From: an uncultured Carboxylicivirga sp.
GTDB lineage: Bacteria; Bacteroidota; Bacteroidia; Bacteroidales; Marinilabiliaceae
Direction: 5' to 3'
DNA length: 64,000 nt
Assembly (NCBI GenBank): GCA_947503525.1
Contig: CANNEA010000005.1
Location: 1-64,000, forward strand
The first letter of the stretch is position 1. The number at the start of each line of letters is the position of its first letter. The position numbers and the translations under genes were made by a program. The notes beneath the pieces are model-generated. The model was not told where the DNA came from. It saw only the letters and a list, made by a program, of their open reading frames with translations, and made no database searches. This document shows, in pieces, positions 24,509 to 34,284 of this stretch.

Positions 24509-25801
24509 ATGACTAGACAAATTTTTATTGTAGCCATATTGGCTTCAGCACTTCAATTGGCGAATGCCCAGGAAGTAGAACAACAAACTACAAACCCAAC
24601 CACCACTACTGTTTCAAAAGCAAAAGATTGGTTTGAAAAGGTGAAAATAAGTGGTTATATGCAGCTGCGTAATAACGACATTTACAAAACCAATCCCGAC
24701 ATGGAAAACCCCCAGGGAGATCGAACCTACGGTGGGTATGATGGTTTTTCTTTACGTCGTATGCGTATGAAAATTAGCGGTCAAATTCATCCTCGCATGT
24801 ATTTTTATTTTCAAGCTGACTTTGCTGCTGATGGCAAAAACCTGGGACAATTAAGAGATGCCTATTTCGACTATTTCCTTGACAAGGAAGGTGAATGGAG
24901 AATGCGTGGTGGACAAAGTAAAATTCCTTTCGGATTCGAAAACTTACAGTCATCTCAAAATCGTTTAGCACTTGATAGAAATGATCCATTAAACAGTGCT
25001 GTAAAAGATGAACGTGATATGGGTATTGGTGTACATTATGCCCCTACTGTGATACGTAAGCGTTTTAGTGAACTTAAAAAATTAGGTCTTAAAGGTTCTG
25101 GAGATTATGGTATGGCTTACGTCATGTTTTATAATGGACAGAGAGGTAATAGCATTGTACCTGATGAGGATAAATTCCCCCATACTGCTCTACGCTTTTC
25201 ATACCCAATGCAATTTGACAATGGGCAATTCCTTGAACTCGGTATCCAAGGGTATGCAGGTCAATACGTAACAACTACTGTTTCGGATGGTACCAGAATT
25301 CGACAGAAAGATGGCTCATACGAACAACAGCAAGATGAAAATGGAAATTTAATATATAGTTCTCCATATGATAGAAAATGGGTAGATCAACGTTTAGCGG
25401 CTAGTATTATCTATTATCCTCAACCATTTGGTTTCCAAGCTGAGTATAATTTTGGTAAAGGTCCGGAGTTTGGATACGATGCAGAAAACGAAATTGGTTC
25501 TATAGCTGTTGAAAACCTGCACGGCGGATATGCACAGATAATGTATCGAATTAAGGGTAAAAAACAAGAGCTTATTCCTTTTATAAAAGGGATGTATTAC
25601 AAGGGTGGTAAAAAGTTTGAACTGGATGCAAGAAGCTATGATATGAAAGAGTTGGAAATAGGTTTTGAATGGCAACCTATTACAGCTTTTGAAGTTGTAG
25701 CCATTTACACCATTGCTGATCGTCGATATGAAGATCTGAGTAACCCTATTAATCGTCAAGCTGGACAATTATTAAGATTACAATTACAGGTCAATTACTA
25801 A
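24509..25801 (+). CDS. Phosphate-selective porin O/P family protein
   Basis: 430 residues: signal peptide (IFIVAILASALQLANA), a short coiled segment, then a beta-barrel of the OprO/OprP type. The family region is visible as DGFSLRRMRMKISGQIHPRM and MRGGQSKIPFGFENLQSS. The C-terminus ends in aromatic alternation (LRLQLQVNY). Such porins conduct phosphate or other anions across the outer membrane; the neighbouring phosphate transporter supports this role. The start is the ATG at 24509, preceded by AAGGAA. Confidence 0.9.
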   Translation: MTRQIFIVAILASALQLANAQEVEQQTTNPTTTTVSKAKDWFEKVKISGYMQLRNNDIYKTNPDMENPQGDRTYGGYDGFSLRRMRMKISGQIHPRMYFYFQADFAADGKNLGQLRDAYFDYFLDKEGEWRMRGGQSKIPFGFENLQSSQNRLALDRNDPLNSAVKDERDMGIGVHYAPTVIRKRFSELKKLGLKGSGDYGMAYVMFYNGQRGNSIVPDEDKFPHTALRFSYPMQFDNGQFLELGIQGYAGQYVTTTVSDGTRIRQKDGSYEQQQDENGNLIYSSPYDRKWVDQRLAASIIYYPQPFGFQAEYNFGKGPEFGYDAENEIGSIAVENLHGGYAQIMYRIKGKKQELIPFIKGMYYKGGKKFELDARSYDMKELEIGFEWQPITAFEVVAIYTIADRRYEDLSNPINRQAGQLLRLQLQVNY

Positions 25802-25811
25802 GAATTGACTT

Positions 25812-25855
25812 AAAAAAGAAAGACCGACGGATTATTCCGTCGGTCTTTCTTTTTT
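25812..25855. terminator. Bidirectional terminator between convergent genes
   Basis: A perfect 20-base-pair stem (25812-25831 with 25836-25855) around a TTAT loop. The A-run and T-run at its ends make it work in both directions, ending the porin transcript (+) and the lipoprotein transcript (-). Confidence 0.9.
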
Positions 25856-25866
25856 CAACTAGAATA

Positions 25867-26352
25867 TTATTCATCTTCGCGTAACAACTTTATTTTTACA
25901 TCATCTCTTTCAAGAGTTACACTATTGGCGTCATAGCCTTTCACCTTCCATCTTCGATTAATTTCACGATGGTTTTCTGTTTGAAAGAAAAGGAATAGAA
26001 ATAACTCCTCAACATCATCATCATCCACAAAAAGTTCATCGGAGAAATCAGGAACTTCTTTTTCCCAATCGTCATAATACACGATTTCAGTTGCAAAGTA
26101 TAGTCCCCAAACTCCAGAAACTATTTTACTATTTGATAAATGAACTGATTTCGAGGAAATAAAGTTAAGGTTCAATTGACATAAGCTCGAATTCATCGCA
26201 GGATCTCCTTCAACAACGAAAATATTCCATTGTCCTTGGGTCAAGTGTTCGCTTAAAATATCTTTAGCTGAATACTGATCTGATTTAGTACAGCCAAATA
26301 ATACTAGCAATAACACCCCCAAAATAGCCGTGTAATAATTACCAATTTTCAT
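25867..26352 (-). CDS. Lipoprotein of unknown function
   Basis: 161 residues with a signal peptide and lipobox LFGC, then a small globular domain with conserved-looking tryptophans (GQWNIFVVEGD, VWGLYFATE, RRWKVKGYD) and an acidic stretch (VDDDDVEEL). It may be a lipocalin-like fold, but I recognise no family. It has its own transcription unit, ending at the bidirectional terminator. A single-gene unit next to, but convergent with, the phosphate porin; no functional link implied. Confidence 0.7.
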   Translation of the reverse strand: MKIGNYYTAILGVLLLVLFGCTKSDQYSAKDILSEHLTQGQWNIFVVEGDPAMNSSLCQLNLNFISSKSVHLSNSKIVSGVWGLYFATEIVYYDDWEKEVPDFSDELFVDDDDVEELFLFLFFQTENHREINRRWKVKGYDANSVTLERDDVKIKLLREDE

Positions 26353-26514
26353 CTGAGTTAAATTTGTAATTGAATTTACAACGGCAACTTTAAGCTAGTA
26401 TTAAAGAGATTTAAATTAGATATTAAGCTTACTAACCCACAATAATCATTTTCCCACTAATTTAACAAAACGCTATTTGTACTACAGAAAACAAAATTGA
26501 AATGGATACAAAAA

Positions 26515-26544
26515 AAGGCCGATAGAAATGATACCATCGGCCTT
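26515..26544 (-). terminator. Terminator of the outer-membrane receptor gene
   Basis: AAGGCCGAT (26515-26523) pairs with ATCGGCCTT (26536-26544). On the minus strand the hairpin is followed by a run of T residues (TTTTTTG), 25 bases beyond the gene's stop. Confidence 0.8.
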
Positions 26545-26568
26545 CTTAATGCTTTCAGAAATTATTCA

Positions 26569-29136
26569 TTAGAATTGTTCCTTACCAAAGGTACTACCGG
26601 TTTTTTTCTTCTTACCATTAAGGTTTAAAGAATAATTTATACCTAACTCAACAATTGGTCCCTGACGACGATATTCAGTTTCTTGATAAAATATCTCAAC
26701 CGAATCACTATTATAAGCTCTGGTATTTAATCCTTTATTATTCGAGGCCAGAATATCCAGTACGCGCAATGAGAAATCCCATCCTTTCATTTTTTTAGGC
26801 GAATAGCTCAATGCAGCATTGGCCATGTAAAACATTTCATCTCTCCCCTGGGCTGTAACTGTAGTCGATTTAACATCAAAATCGGTAGTAAACTTAAGCG
26901 TATTGGACATCATCCAATTTAAATTACCCTTTAAACTCCAGTTGGTGGAACTGTTGTTTTCCTGATAACCGAATACATTGCCATTAACATTATAGTGATA
27001 TAATGAACCTCCTAAAAAGAACTTCAATTTATCGCTTGCCACAAAATTACCATTCAACTCCGCCCCTAAGGCAGTTGTATTACCAGCATTTGTGTAACTG
27101 CGAATTAATACCTTATTGTGATCTGGATCCAATTCTCCTATCTCACTATTCCGGTAAATTGTGTTGACTCTAAATACCGCATTATCGGTTCCTCTGAAAA
27201 AACCGGTTAATGTAATGTTCTGCTTGCCAATATAAGTGTCATATGATACTTCAACATTTGATAAGTATTCCGGCTGCAATGAAGGATCCCCAACCAAATA
27301 AACTTCATAATGACGACGATATAAGAATGGTGCCAGATTTTTAGTTGCCGGTCTGTTAATTCTTCTACTGGCCGCCAATATCAACTTATCCTCTTCAGCT
27401 AATTCATAACTCAAGTGTACAGTTGGAAACCAATCTAATTGTTGAGTTTTATAGGTGCCTTCGGTTTCACGATCGAAAATGGTAAAATAATCAGGATTAG
27501 CGATATCCATTTTCTGATCTGTATATTCAAGTCTAAGTCCGGCAATCATGGTCAATCTATTCCATTGAGCAGAATAGTCAACATATCCGGCATAAATGCC
27601 TCTTTGCAAATCAATGGCATTTTCTAAAGATTCATACGTGGCCCATTCGCCACTCTGTACGTTTAAAGTATCATATTGAAAATCATCCTTATGCGTTAAA
27701 AACTGAGGTTGAGCTCCAATACTTAGAGTATGTCCATTGTTTAATTCTTTCTCATAATCAATTGAGAAACGATACCCATTCAACGGAGCCTGATCAGACT
27801 GTTTAAAATGCCGCCTTTTACTTCCGATTTGCTGATCAGCATTATCAAAGTTATAATCTTCATTATCCAATTCCCGGCTTAATTCCGAGTATTCGTATAG
27901 AAATGAGAGTTTCAATGAACTGTTGTTATCAAACTTAGTAGCATAATCCAGATTGGTCGTATGAAAAACACCAAAACGATCGTCGGTATTGGGGTTATAC
28001 ACGTATTCATTTTCAGGATCTATCCCTGAAATAGGCTCTTTATTTTTATCCCCGTAAAAGTTATTGTACACATAAAAAGCTGATCGTCCTTCGGTACGGT
28101 TACCATAGTAATAGGAAGCCGCAATAGAACTTTTATCATTGATATTATAATCAATACCTGCGTTGGCCGAATAATTTATAAACCACTCAGGACGTTCACC
28201 ACTGGCCACCATATGGTAAAAGGAGCCATCCTCTTGTAAGATGCGAGCATCACCTGTACGCATTCCATTCACATTGCGTCGGTTATAGCTTGCTCCTCCA
28301 TAAAGTGTTAAATCATCCTCATGATAAATCATTGAAATACCCGCGCCATATCGATTGTCATTCTGTTTAAATCCACTTATCGGATCTGTTAAATTACCCC
28401 AAGGTGCTCCACCTATCAATCCATTAGCTGCAATAGATAATCCTTTTAATCCAGTTTTCTTTGTTGTAATATTAATAATCCCTCCTTTCCCTTGCGCATC
28501 ATATTTGGCAGTAGGTACTGTTATCACATCAATGGATTCAATGGATTCACCCTGAATTTGCCCAAGTAAAACTGAAGCTTCCATTTGAGTTGGTTTGCCG
28601 TTCAAGTAAACCATAAAATCAGTTGTTCCTCTTACTGATACAATTCCATCAGGATCAACTGAAACAGAAGGTAACTTATTAAGTACATCTACTGCATTAC
28701 CACCTTTGGCAGTTGCGAAATCCACAGTTCTATATGTTTTTCTGTCAATCGCTGATGAAGAGGCTTTAACCAAAGCTTTTACTTCTACATCACCTAAACT
28801 TACTGAAGAAGGATATAGTGAAATCGAGTTTAAATTATTTATTCTTTTTTCTTTGGTTAATACTATATTAGAAAGCGTATCCGTCTGATATCCCAGAAAT
28901 GAAACAACAATGCGGTAATTACCATATTGTACTTTGTCAATCTTGAATTTTCCATTATCATCGCTAACTGAACCTCCTATAATATTCTCTCCATCTAATA
29001 AAGTGACATTAGCAAAAGGGATCATCTCACTGTTCTGACCATCCAAAATTATTCCTTTTATAATGCCATTCTGCGCATGTGTTGTACACAGGATCAATAA
29101 TCCTGTTATAACACTCAATAAAAATTTCTTATTCAT
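26569..29136 (-). CDS. Outer-membrane beta-barrel family receptor (TonB-dependent type)
   Basis: 855 residues: signal peptide (LLSVITGLLILCTTHAQ), a CarboxypepD_reg-like domain (about 24-105, with GIILDGQNSEMIPFANVTLLDG), a plug (NKLPSVSVDPDGIVSVRGTTD and VYLNGKPTQ) and a long barrel of the OMP_b-brl_3 type with QPEYLSNVEVSYD. Unlike classical SusC proteins it has no SusD neighbour. Its ligand is unknown. A -7 box lies upstream, and an AraC regulator on the same strand is the obvious candidate controller. The last 20 residues are basic (NGKKKKTGSTFGKEQF). Confidence 0.88.
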   Translation of the reverse strand: MNKKFLLSVITGLLILCTTHAQNGIIKGIILDGQNSEMIPFANVTLLDGENIIGGSVSDDNGKFKIDKVQYGNYRIVVSFLGYQTDTLSNIVLTKEKRINNLNSISLYPSSVSLGDVEVKALVKASSSAIDRKTYRTVDFATAKGGNAVDVLNKLPSVSVDPDGIVSVRGTTDFMVYLNGKPTQMEASVLLGQIQGESIESIDVITVPTAKYDAQGKGGIINITTKKTGLKGLSIAANGLIGGAPWGNLTDPISGFKQNDNRYGAGISMIYHEDDLTLYGGASYNRRNVNGMRTGDARILQEDGSFYHMVASGERPEWFINYSANAGIDYNINDKSSIAASYYYGNRTEGRSAFYVYNNFYGDKNKEPISGIDPENEYVYNPNTDDRFGVFHTTNLDYATKFDNNSSLKLSFLYEYSELSRELDNEDYNFDNADQQIGSKRRHFKQSDQAPLNGYRFSIDYEKELNNGHTLSIGAQPQFLTHKDDFQYDTLNVQSGEWATYESLENAIDLQRGIYAGYVDYSAQWNRLTMIAGLRLEYTDQKMDIANPDYFTIFDRETEGTYKTQQLDWFPTVHLSYELAEEDKLILAASRRINRPATKNLAPFLYRRHYEVYLVGDPSLQPEYLSNVEVSYDTYIGKQNITLTGFFRGTDNAVFRVNTIYRNSEIGELDPDHNKVLIRSYTNAGNTTALGAELNGNFVASDKLKFFLGGSLYHYNVNGNVFGYQENNSSTNWSLKGNLNWMMSNTLKFTTDFDVKSTTVTAQGRDEMFYMANAALSYSPKKMKGWDFSLRVLDILASNNKGLNTRAYNSDSVEIFYQETEYRRQGPIVELGINYSLNLNGKKKKTGSTFGKEQF

Positions 29137-29164
29137 TGTTTAAGTTGTGTAAAAAAATCTTTGC

Positions 29165-29172
29165 CAAAAGTA
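29165..29172 (-). promoter_or_regulatory. -7 promoter box for the outer-membrane receptor
   Basis: The minus strand reads TACTTTTG, a TAnnTTTG match, 28 bases before the ATG at 29136. The -33 region has no clear TTG, as expected for a promoter that needs an activator such as the AraC protein encoded next door. Confidence 0.45.
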
Positions 29173-29234
29173 CAACATCAAGCTATAGCTTTATTGTACA
29201 ATTTGTTCATATTATGGTATATTTTGTATTAAAC

Positions 29235-30038
29235 CTAAAATCGTTTTCTAAACTCTAAAGGTGTCAACTTAGTTTTGGATTTAAAAAATTTCACAAAATG
29301 CGACGAATCGGTAAACTCAAGTTCAAAGGCAATTTCAGAAATTGAATTAGAAGTATATCGTAATAACCGTTTGCTTTCCTTTACCAATCGTTCACTTATA
29401 ATTGAACTGCTTGGTCTACCCAATTCTAGTTTACAAAGCCCGCTTAACTTGCGATTAGTAACATTAAGATGATTGGCATAAAACGAAAGTTCCTTATGTA
29501 CTTTGTAATATTTATCGACTAAAAGTTTAAATTTATTTACTACAACATTTTCGTTACTTAGCTCTTTATGTCCGATTTGAACCAAATCTATTATACGATA
29601 TATGATGATATTAAGATAGGCCTTTAATATCAGTTCATTTGTTTTTTCATTACTAAACTCTTGAAAAAGATGGTCAAATTCCTTAACCAATTGATGTATT
29701 CCATTCTTTAAACGAATTGTTATTGGAACCTTAGAAAGTAAAGGTCGAGTTTCACTGAATTCATCCAAGAATTCGTCCTTAAAGATTAAAACAAATCCCT
29801 TAGGAATTTGAGTAAAATCCCAGCAATGAACCTGATCCGGTTGAAGATAAAAAAGTGTAGGCGGATTAACCTCATAGTCGTTATCATCAATGGTATGTAC
29901 TCCAGCTCCCTCACTTAACACAATTATTTCATGGTAACCGGAATGTTTATGAGGTTTGGTTGGTTTAATAAGCTCCTTTCTTCTGCTAATCTTACATAAC
30001 GGTTCTTTATTAATTATATTCTTCTTAATCTTTTCCAC
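29235..30038 (-). CDS. AraC-family transcriptional regulator
   Basis: 267 residues: an N-terminal cupin-like sensing domain (HKHSGYHEIIVLSEGAG, YLQPDQVHCWDF) and a C-terminal AraC double helix-turn-helix (about 165-267, with ISEIAFELEFTDSSHFVKFFKSKTKLTPLEFRKRF divided over both motifs). The start is GTG at 30038; no ATG exists early enough. It lies 98 bases upstream of the receptor gene on the same strand and probably activates it in response to a small, perhaps sugar-like, ligand. The ligand is unknown. Confidence 0.9.
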   Translation of the reverse strand: MEKIKKNIINKEPLCKISRRKELIKPTKPHKHSGYHEIIVLSEGAGVHTIDDNDYEVNPPTLFYLQPDQVHCWDFTQIPKGFVLIFKDEFLDEFSETRPLLSKVPITIRLKNGIHQLVKEFDHLFQEFSNEKTNELILKAYLNIIIYRIIDLVQIGHKELSNENVVVNKFKLLVDKYYKVHKELSFYANHLNVTNRKLSGLCKLELGRPSSSIISERLVKESKRLLRYTSNSISEIAFELEFTDSSHFVKFFKSKTKLTPLEFRKRF

Positions 30039-30389
30039 TTCTTAATTTAATATATAGATATGTTTGAAACTCCCTTTTCAAACTAGTCATTAATCATTCA
30101 ATATAAATTAAGCTGAGAACGGAGTATTTACTAATTCATGCAAATATAATAAGGTAAATGTGTACTTAATTAACAAATAGCCATCAATTACTAGTACATT
30201 TTCGTTAAATGAAGGAATTATTGAACGCATTTTACTTAAAAAAAGTCAAAAAGGCCATTTCCGCACAACCATTAATTCTTTGCAATCGTACATAATAGCA
30301 ATGTTCAGCTAAAAGAAATAGAGAAAACATGACAAAAATCCCCATATGTTGGTATTGGAGGTATTAAAGAAAAAATTCACCTTTGTATC
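30039..30389. other. Intergenic region between AraC and His-rich gene
   Basis: 351 bases, AT-rich, separating divergent genes, so it should carry both promoters. I found no full TAnnTTTG box with a spaced TTG partner, no clear palindrome and no ORF. A TTTG at 30383-30386 lies immediately before the GTG start at 30390. Confidence 0.4.
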
Positions 30390-30740
30390 GTGATAAAAGA
30401 GTATCAGTCATACCAGAATATATTAAAGCGCGTTAGTTTCGTGCTGGTTCTTGCATTTATCCTGCAAGTGACTAATAATGCACTCTTCTTTCACAGCCAC
30501 ATCACGGAGGGCGGAAAAACTTTTAGTCATGCACATCCGAACTGTGGTAATAATCATTCTCATTCAGATTTTCAATTCGGCTTTTTTGAACAGTTACAAT
30601 TACTTTCATTGCAAAGTAATTCAAATTTAATTCAAGAATGCTATCCTCAGTACGTTATAAGTTATTTTGAGTATAGGAATGACGACTCTACTTCTTATGT
30701 TTCTCATTCCAATAAAGATCGTGCTCCTCCAATAGTGTGA
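30390..30740 (+). CDS. His-rich secreted small protein upstream of a TonB receptor
   Basis: 116 residues with an N-terminal hydrophobic segment (VSFVLVLAFILQ) and a histidine-rich part (FFHSHITEGGKTFSHAHP, CGNNHSHS). The C-terminus ends DRAPPIV. Small proteins with a metal-ligand region and a C-terminal APP/PP motif (HYC_CC_PP type in Bacteroidota, DUF2946 in Proteobacteria) often precede metal-linked TonB receptors. This looks like a divergent analogue: a periplasmic or exported metal binder, probably for copper or zinc. That is inference. GTG start at 30390 is uncertain. The receptor follows 86 bases downstream. Confidence 0.65.
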   Translation: MIKEYQSYQNILKRVSFVLVLAFILQVTNNALFFHSHITEGGKTFSHAHPNCGNNHSHSDFQFGFFEQLQLLSLQSNSNLIQECYPQYVISYFEYRNDDSTSYVSHSNKDRAPPIV

Positions 30741-30826
30741 CGAAAGTGGCTTAGCCATCATAAATTCACTTTTGGGAACCTTACATCCCAAGCACTATCA
30801 TACATCATTATCATTTAAGAATAGAA

Positions 30827-33247
30827 ATGAGTACAAAACACCTTAATGCCCTTATAGTGGCTATTATTAGCCTTTTTAGTTTTCAAAATATAATTGCTCA
30901 GGCAGCACCTCCTGAACCAATTTGTAGTTTAAAAGGAATGGTAACTGCCGAAGGCGAACCTCTGCCTTTTGCAACTGTAAGCATTGCCAATACAACCTTA
31001 GGATCGGCATCTGATCTTGATGGTCAATTCGAATTTGGTCATATTCCTGATGGAGAGTTTATTGTTAAAGCCCAGGCGATGGGATATAAACCCGTTGAGA
31101 AAATAGTCATATTCAAAAATGGTCAATTGCAGGAAATTGAATTCAATCTTGAAACCGACGTTCTGGGATTGGAACAGGTGGTTGTTACTGCTGATCGTAA
31201 CGAAAGAAAAAGAACGGAAGCATCTGTTATCGTGAATACACTTACTCCTCGCCTTCTGGAAAATACACAGTCCGTATCGGTAGGTGAAGGACTGAACTAT
31301 ATACCTGGCTTACGTCTTGAAAACAACTGTCAAAATTGTGGTTTCACGCAAGTACGTATGAATGGAATGGATGGTGCTCATTCTCAAGTACTGATAAATA
31401 ATCGTGCCATATTCAGTAATCTTGCCGGTGTTTATGGCCTTGAACTTATACCTGCAAGTATGATTGATAGAATTGAAGTCGTACGCGGAGGAGGTTCAGC
31501 TTTGTATGGCAGTAATGCCGTTGCTGGTACCATTAATCTGATTACCAAGGATCCCATGTCAAATGCTTATGATATAAGTACACAATACAGTTCTGTAGGA
31601 ACAGGAACTGATGGTACTGCGGCAGGCGATTACACATTAAACATGAGTACAACCTTAGTGAGTGAGGATAAGAAAACAGGTTTGGCATTATTTGGCTTTT
31701 ACCGTGATAAAGATCCCTATGATGCTAATGGTGATGGATTTTCAGAGATTGCTCAAATCCAAAATTTAACCTTGGGTGGACGTATTAATCACAGAATTGA
31801 TTACCGCAATAAAATAACTCTTGATTTTATAAGAGTAAATGAAGAACGTCGTGGAGGAAATAAATTTGACTCTCCTAATCATCAAGCCGATATATCGGAA
31901 GCCGTTGATCACAAAATCACCACCGTTGCATTAACCTATGAGCGTTTTGTTGGAACCGGAAGTTTATGGTCGGTTTATGGGTCTACTCAAAATGTTGATC
32001 GTGCATCCTATTATGGTGCCAATCAAAGCTTACAAGATTACGGACAAACAGATGGCTTAACTTATAACATTGGAACTCAATATAAATCGGACTTTGCAAA
32101 TAGTTCATTGGTGACCGGTATCGAAATGGTTAACGATGTATTGGAAGATAAAAAACTTGGTTATCCTGATTTTAATAGTACTCCAATAACAGATGATGAA
32201 GGTAATACCATTGGTTTTGAAGATCACGTTCCGAATACTACCATTACCGACCAAAAGAAAAGTGTTATGGGTCTGTTTGCACAGTACGATCACAGATTCG
32301 GTCCGGTTAAAGCCTCTGTTGGAGCTAGATTTGATCATTATAACATCACTGATCTGGATCATAAAGAAGGAAATAATAGTGGTAATGTACTGAGTCCGCG
32401 TGTAAACTTACTTTGGGACATAATGCCATCTTTGCAGTGGCGTGTGAGTTATTCTCAGGGTTATCGTGCCCCTCAGGTATTTGATGAAGATTTACATATT
32501 GAAACCTCAGGATCGCGAAAAGTAATACATGTTAATGATCCTAATCTGAAACAAGAAACCAGTCATAGTTATATGACATCCTTTGATTACAATACAAAAG
32601 CTGGTGATTGGACCCTAGGCTTTTTGGCAGAAGGATTTTATACCAACCTTCAGGATGCATTTGCATCTACTCCTGAATTTGATCCTTCAACAGGAGTTAC
32701 TACTTATATCAGAGCTAATGCTGATAACGGAGCTAAGGTATCCGGTGTTAATCTTGAAGCAACTGCTTCTCCTAATAACAACATTTATCTTAAAGCAGGA
32801 TATACCTTTCAGAATAGTGTATATGGGGATGCTCAGGAGTTAGGCGAAAAAGATTTCTTAAGAACACCTAATGATTATGGATTCTTTTCTGTTGATTTTG
32901 ATATTGTTCCAAAGTTGTGTTTGATTGCTACAGGTACATATACCGGTAAAATGAAAATTGCATATTACGGAAATAATTTCCTTCCAAGCGATAATATTAT
33001 TGAAGATGAGGAAGGTGTTCAGGGAACGATTAGAACAACACCTACTTTCTTTGATTTAGGCGTAAAAGCAGAATATGATTTTAAATTAGCAGGATTACCT
33101 TTTAAAGTTTTTGGTGGTGTTAAAAACATATTTAATTCATATCAAAATGATTTTGATTATGGAATTGATAGAGATCCTGCATATATATATGGACCAACTA
33201 ATCCACGAACTATTTATGCCGGAATTAAGTTGAGTAATATATTCTAG
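30827..33247 (+). CDS. TonB-dependent receptor with plug CxxC, probable metal uptake
   Basis: 806 residues: signal peptide (NALIVAIISLFSFQNIIAQ), CarboxypepD_reg-like domain (about 35-115), plug and a 22-strand-type barrel ending YAGIKLSNIF. The plug carries ENNCQNCGFTQVRMNGMDG, with a CxxC pair just before the usual VRMNG motif, then the TonB-receptor signature EVVRGGGSALYGSNAVAGTINLIT. The CxxC in the plug plus the His-rich protein upstream point to a metal ion or metal complex as ligand; copper or heme-like ligands are possible. It is followed by a strong terminator. Confidence 0.85.
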   Translation: MSTKHLNALIVAIISLFSFQNIIAQAAPPEPICSLKGMVTAEGEPLPFATVSIANTTLGSASDLDGQFEFGHIPDGEFIVKAQAMGYKPVEKIVIFKNGQLQEIEFNLETDVLGLEQVVVTADRNERKRTEASVIVNTLTPRLLENTQSVSVGEGLNYIPGLRLENNCQNCGFTQVRMNGMDGAHSQVLINNRAIFSNLAGVYGLELIPASMIDRIEVVRGGGSALYGSNAVAGTINLITKDPMSNAYDISTQYSSVGTGTDGTAAGDYTLNMSTTLVSEDKKTGLALFGFYRDKDPYDANGDGFSEIAQIQNLTLGGRINHRIDYRNKITLDFIRVNEERRGGNKFDSPNHQADISEAVDHKITTVALTYERFVGTGSLWSVYGSTQNVDRASYYGANQSLQDYGQTDGLTYNIGTQYKSDFANSSLVTGIEMVNDVLEDKKLGYPDFNSTPITDDEGNTIGFEDHVPNTTITDQKKSVMGLFAQYDHRFGPVKASVGARFDHYNITDLDHKEGNNSGNVLSPRVNLLWDIMPSLQWRVSYSQGYRAPQVFDEDLHIETSGSRKVIHVNDPNLKQETSHSYMTSFDYNTKAGDWTLGFLAEGFYTNLQDAFASTPEFDPSTGVTTYIRANADNGAKVSGVNLEATASPNNNIYLKAGYTFQNSVYGDAQELGEKDFLRTPNDYGFFSVDFDIVPKLCLIATGTYTGKMKIAYYGNNFLPSDNIIEDEEGVQGTIRTTPTFFDLGVKAEYDFKLAGLPFKVFGGVKNIFNSYQNDFDYGIDRDPAYIYGPTNPRTIYAGIKLSNIF

Positions 33248-33272
33248 AAAAATAAACGAAGTAAAAATAATT

Positions 33273-33306
33273 AAGCCAAAATCTATATTTATATGAATTT
33301 TGGCTT
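33273..33306. terminator. Terminator after the TonB receptor gene
   Basis: AAGCCAAAAT (33273-33282) pairs perfectly with ATTTTGGCTT (33297-33306) and continues into a T-run on the plus strand. On the minus strand the following AATTATTTTT is also T-rich, so it may serve the convergent Fe-S protein gene too. Confidence 0.8.
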
Positions 33307-33363
33307 TTTTGTTGTTCATCTTTAAATAGGATAGCGCTATTCTAAAAACTATCTAAAGGCAAA

Positions 33364-34284
33364 TCACTCCCACAGCTCCGAATTATTAAACATGGCATTA
33401 ATGTTTCTGGGTATGCAATCCAAATTCTCTTTTGAATGATAAAACTTCAATTTGTCTTTCAATTCAGGAGAATACCCATCATAATTCCAACCTTGTAGTA
33501 TGGTACTGGTTTCCGTATTGGTAAATTCAATGCTCTCCATTTTTTGCTGAAGTGTACTTTGGTTAACAGGACAATATTCCTGGCATTTAAAACACTCGAT
33601 AATACGATGATGCGCTGAAGAAGGTATCCAATCAGGAAATTCAGCACAACCGGTGTTATTTACATTGGACAAACATTTTTCATTATTAATTAAAAAACGC
33701 TCAGGCAGAATTGCATGTGTAGGACAATTTTGCAGGCACTTATCACACGATTCACAAATTGACATCATTTTCATCTCATGCCACTGCATATCCTTTGGTG
33801 GGATATCAGAAAAATAACCAGATATTAAAATAAAACTACCCCATTTTTTATCATAGACCACATTGTTTCTTCCAAACTCACAGAGTCCAGCGCTAACTGC
33901 CATACGTTTTAATGGTAACCACGATTGATAGTCTAAATGATATCCTTTAGTTTCAAAAAGCCGGGTAAGAATTTCATGCATTGGTGTAATAGCAAAACTA
34001 TTATCCATTATACAACTTACTTTTTTATCATCTTGAATAAAAGTGCCTTTGGTTAATTTGAGTTGCCAAATGGCCAAAACAATCGACTGAACCTTATATT
34101 CTAAGCGTGGAATATTAAGAATATAGCTTTGTTTAACTATTCGTTTCTGAAGCGCATTTAATTGTTCATTTGCGGCGAACTGCTTAATGTCCTCTCTTAA
34201 ATTAATTAGGCGAGAAATTGGAAGAACAGCCATTCGAACACCATGTGCTTTGGCTTCATGTATCGGATCAAACCTATCTACCAT
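33364..34284 (-). CDS. 4Fe-4S double-cluster protein, QueG-like
   Basis: 306 residues. The C-terminal half has two ferredoxin-type Cys clusters (SICESCDKCLQNCPTHAI, then CLSNVNNTGC ... CFKCQEYCPVN) as in epoxyqueuosine reductase QueG. The N-terminal half has a QueG-like layout (MAVLPISRL, RMAVSAGLCEFGRNNVVY) but lacks obvious cobalamin-pocket features I can verify. It may be a corrinoid/Fe-S reductase relative rather than true QueG. The start is ATG at 34284, overlapping the upstream membrane-protein gene by 11 bases (its stop is at 34274); the TTG at 34299 is less likely. The overlap implies co-translation. Confidence 0.75.
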   Translation of the reverse strand: MVDRFDPIHEAKAHGVRMAVLPISRLINLREDIKQFAANEQLNALQKRIVKQSYILNIPRLEYKVQSIVLAIWQLKLTKGTFIQDDKKVSCIMDNSFAITPMHEILTRLFETKGYHLDYQSWLPLKRMAVSAGLCEFGRNNVVYDKKWGSFILISGYFSDIPPKDMQWHEMKMMSICESCDKCLQNCPTHAILPERFLINNEKCLSNVNNTGCAEFPDWIPSSAHHRIIECFKCQEYCPVNQSTLQQKMESIEFTNTETSTILQGWNYDGYSPELKDKLKFYHSKENLDCIPRNINAMFNNSELWE

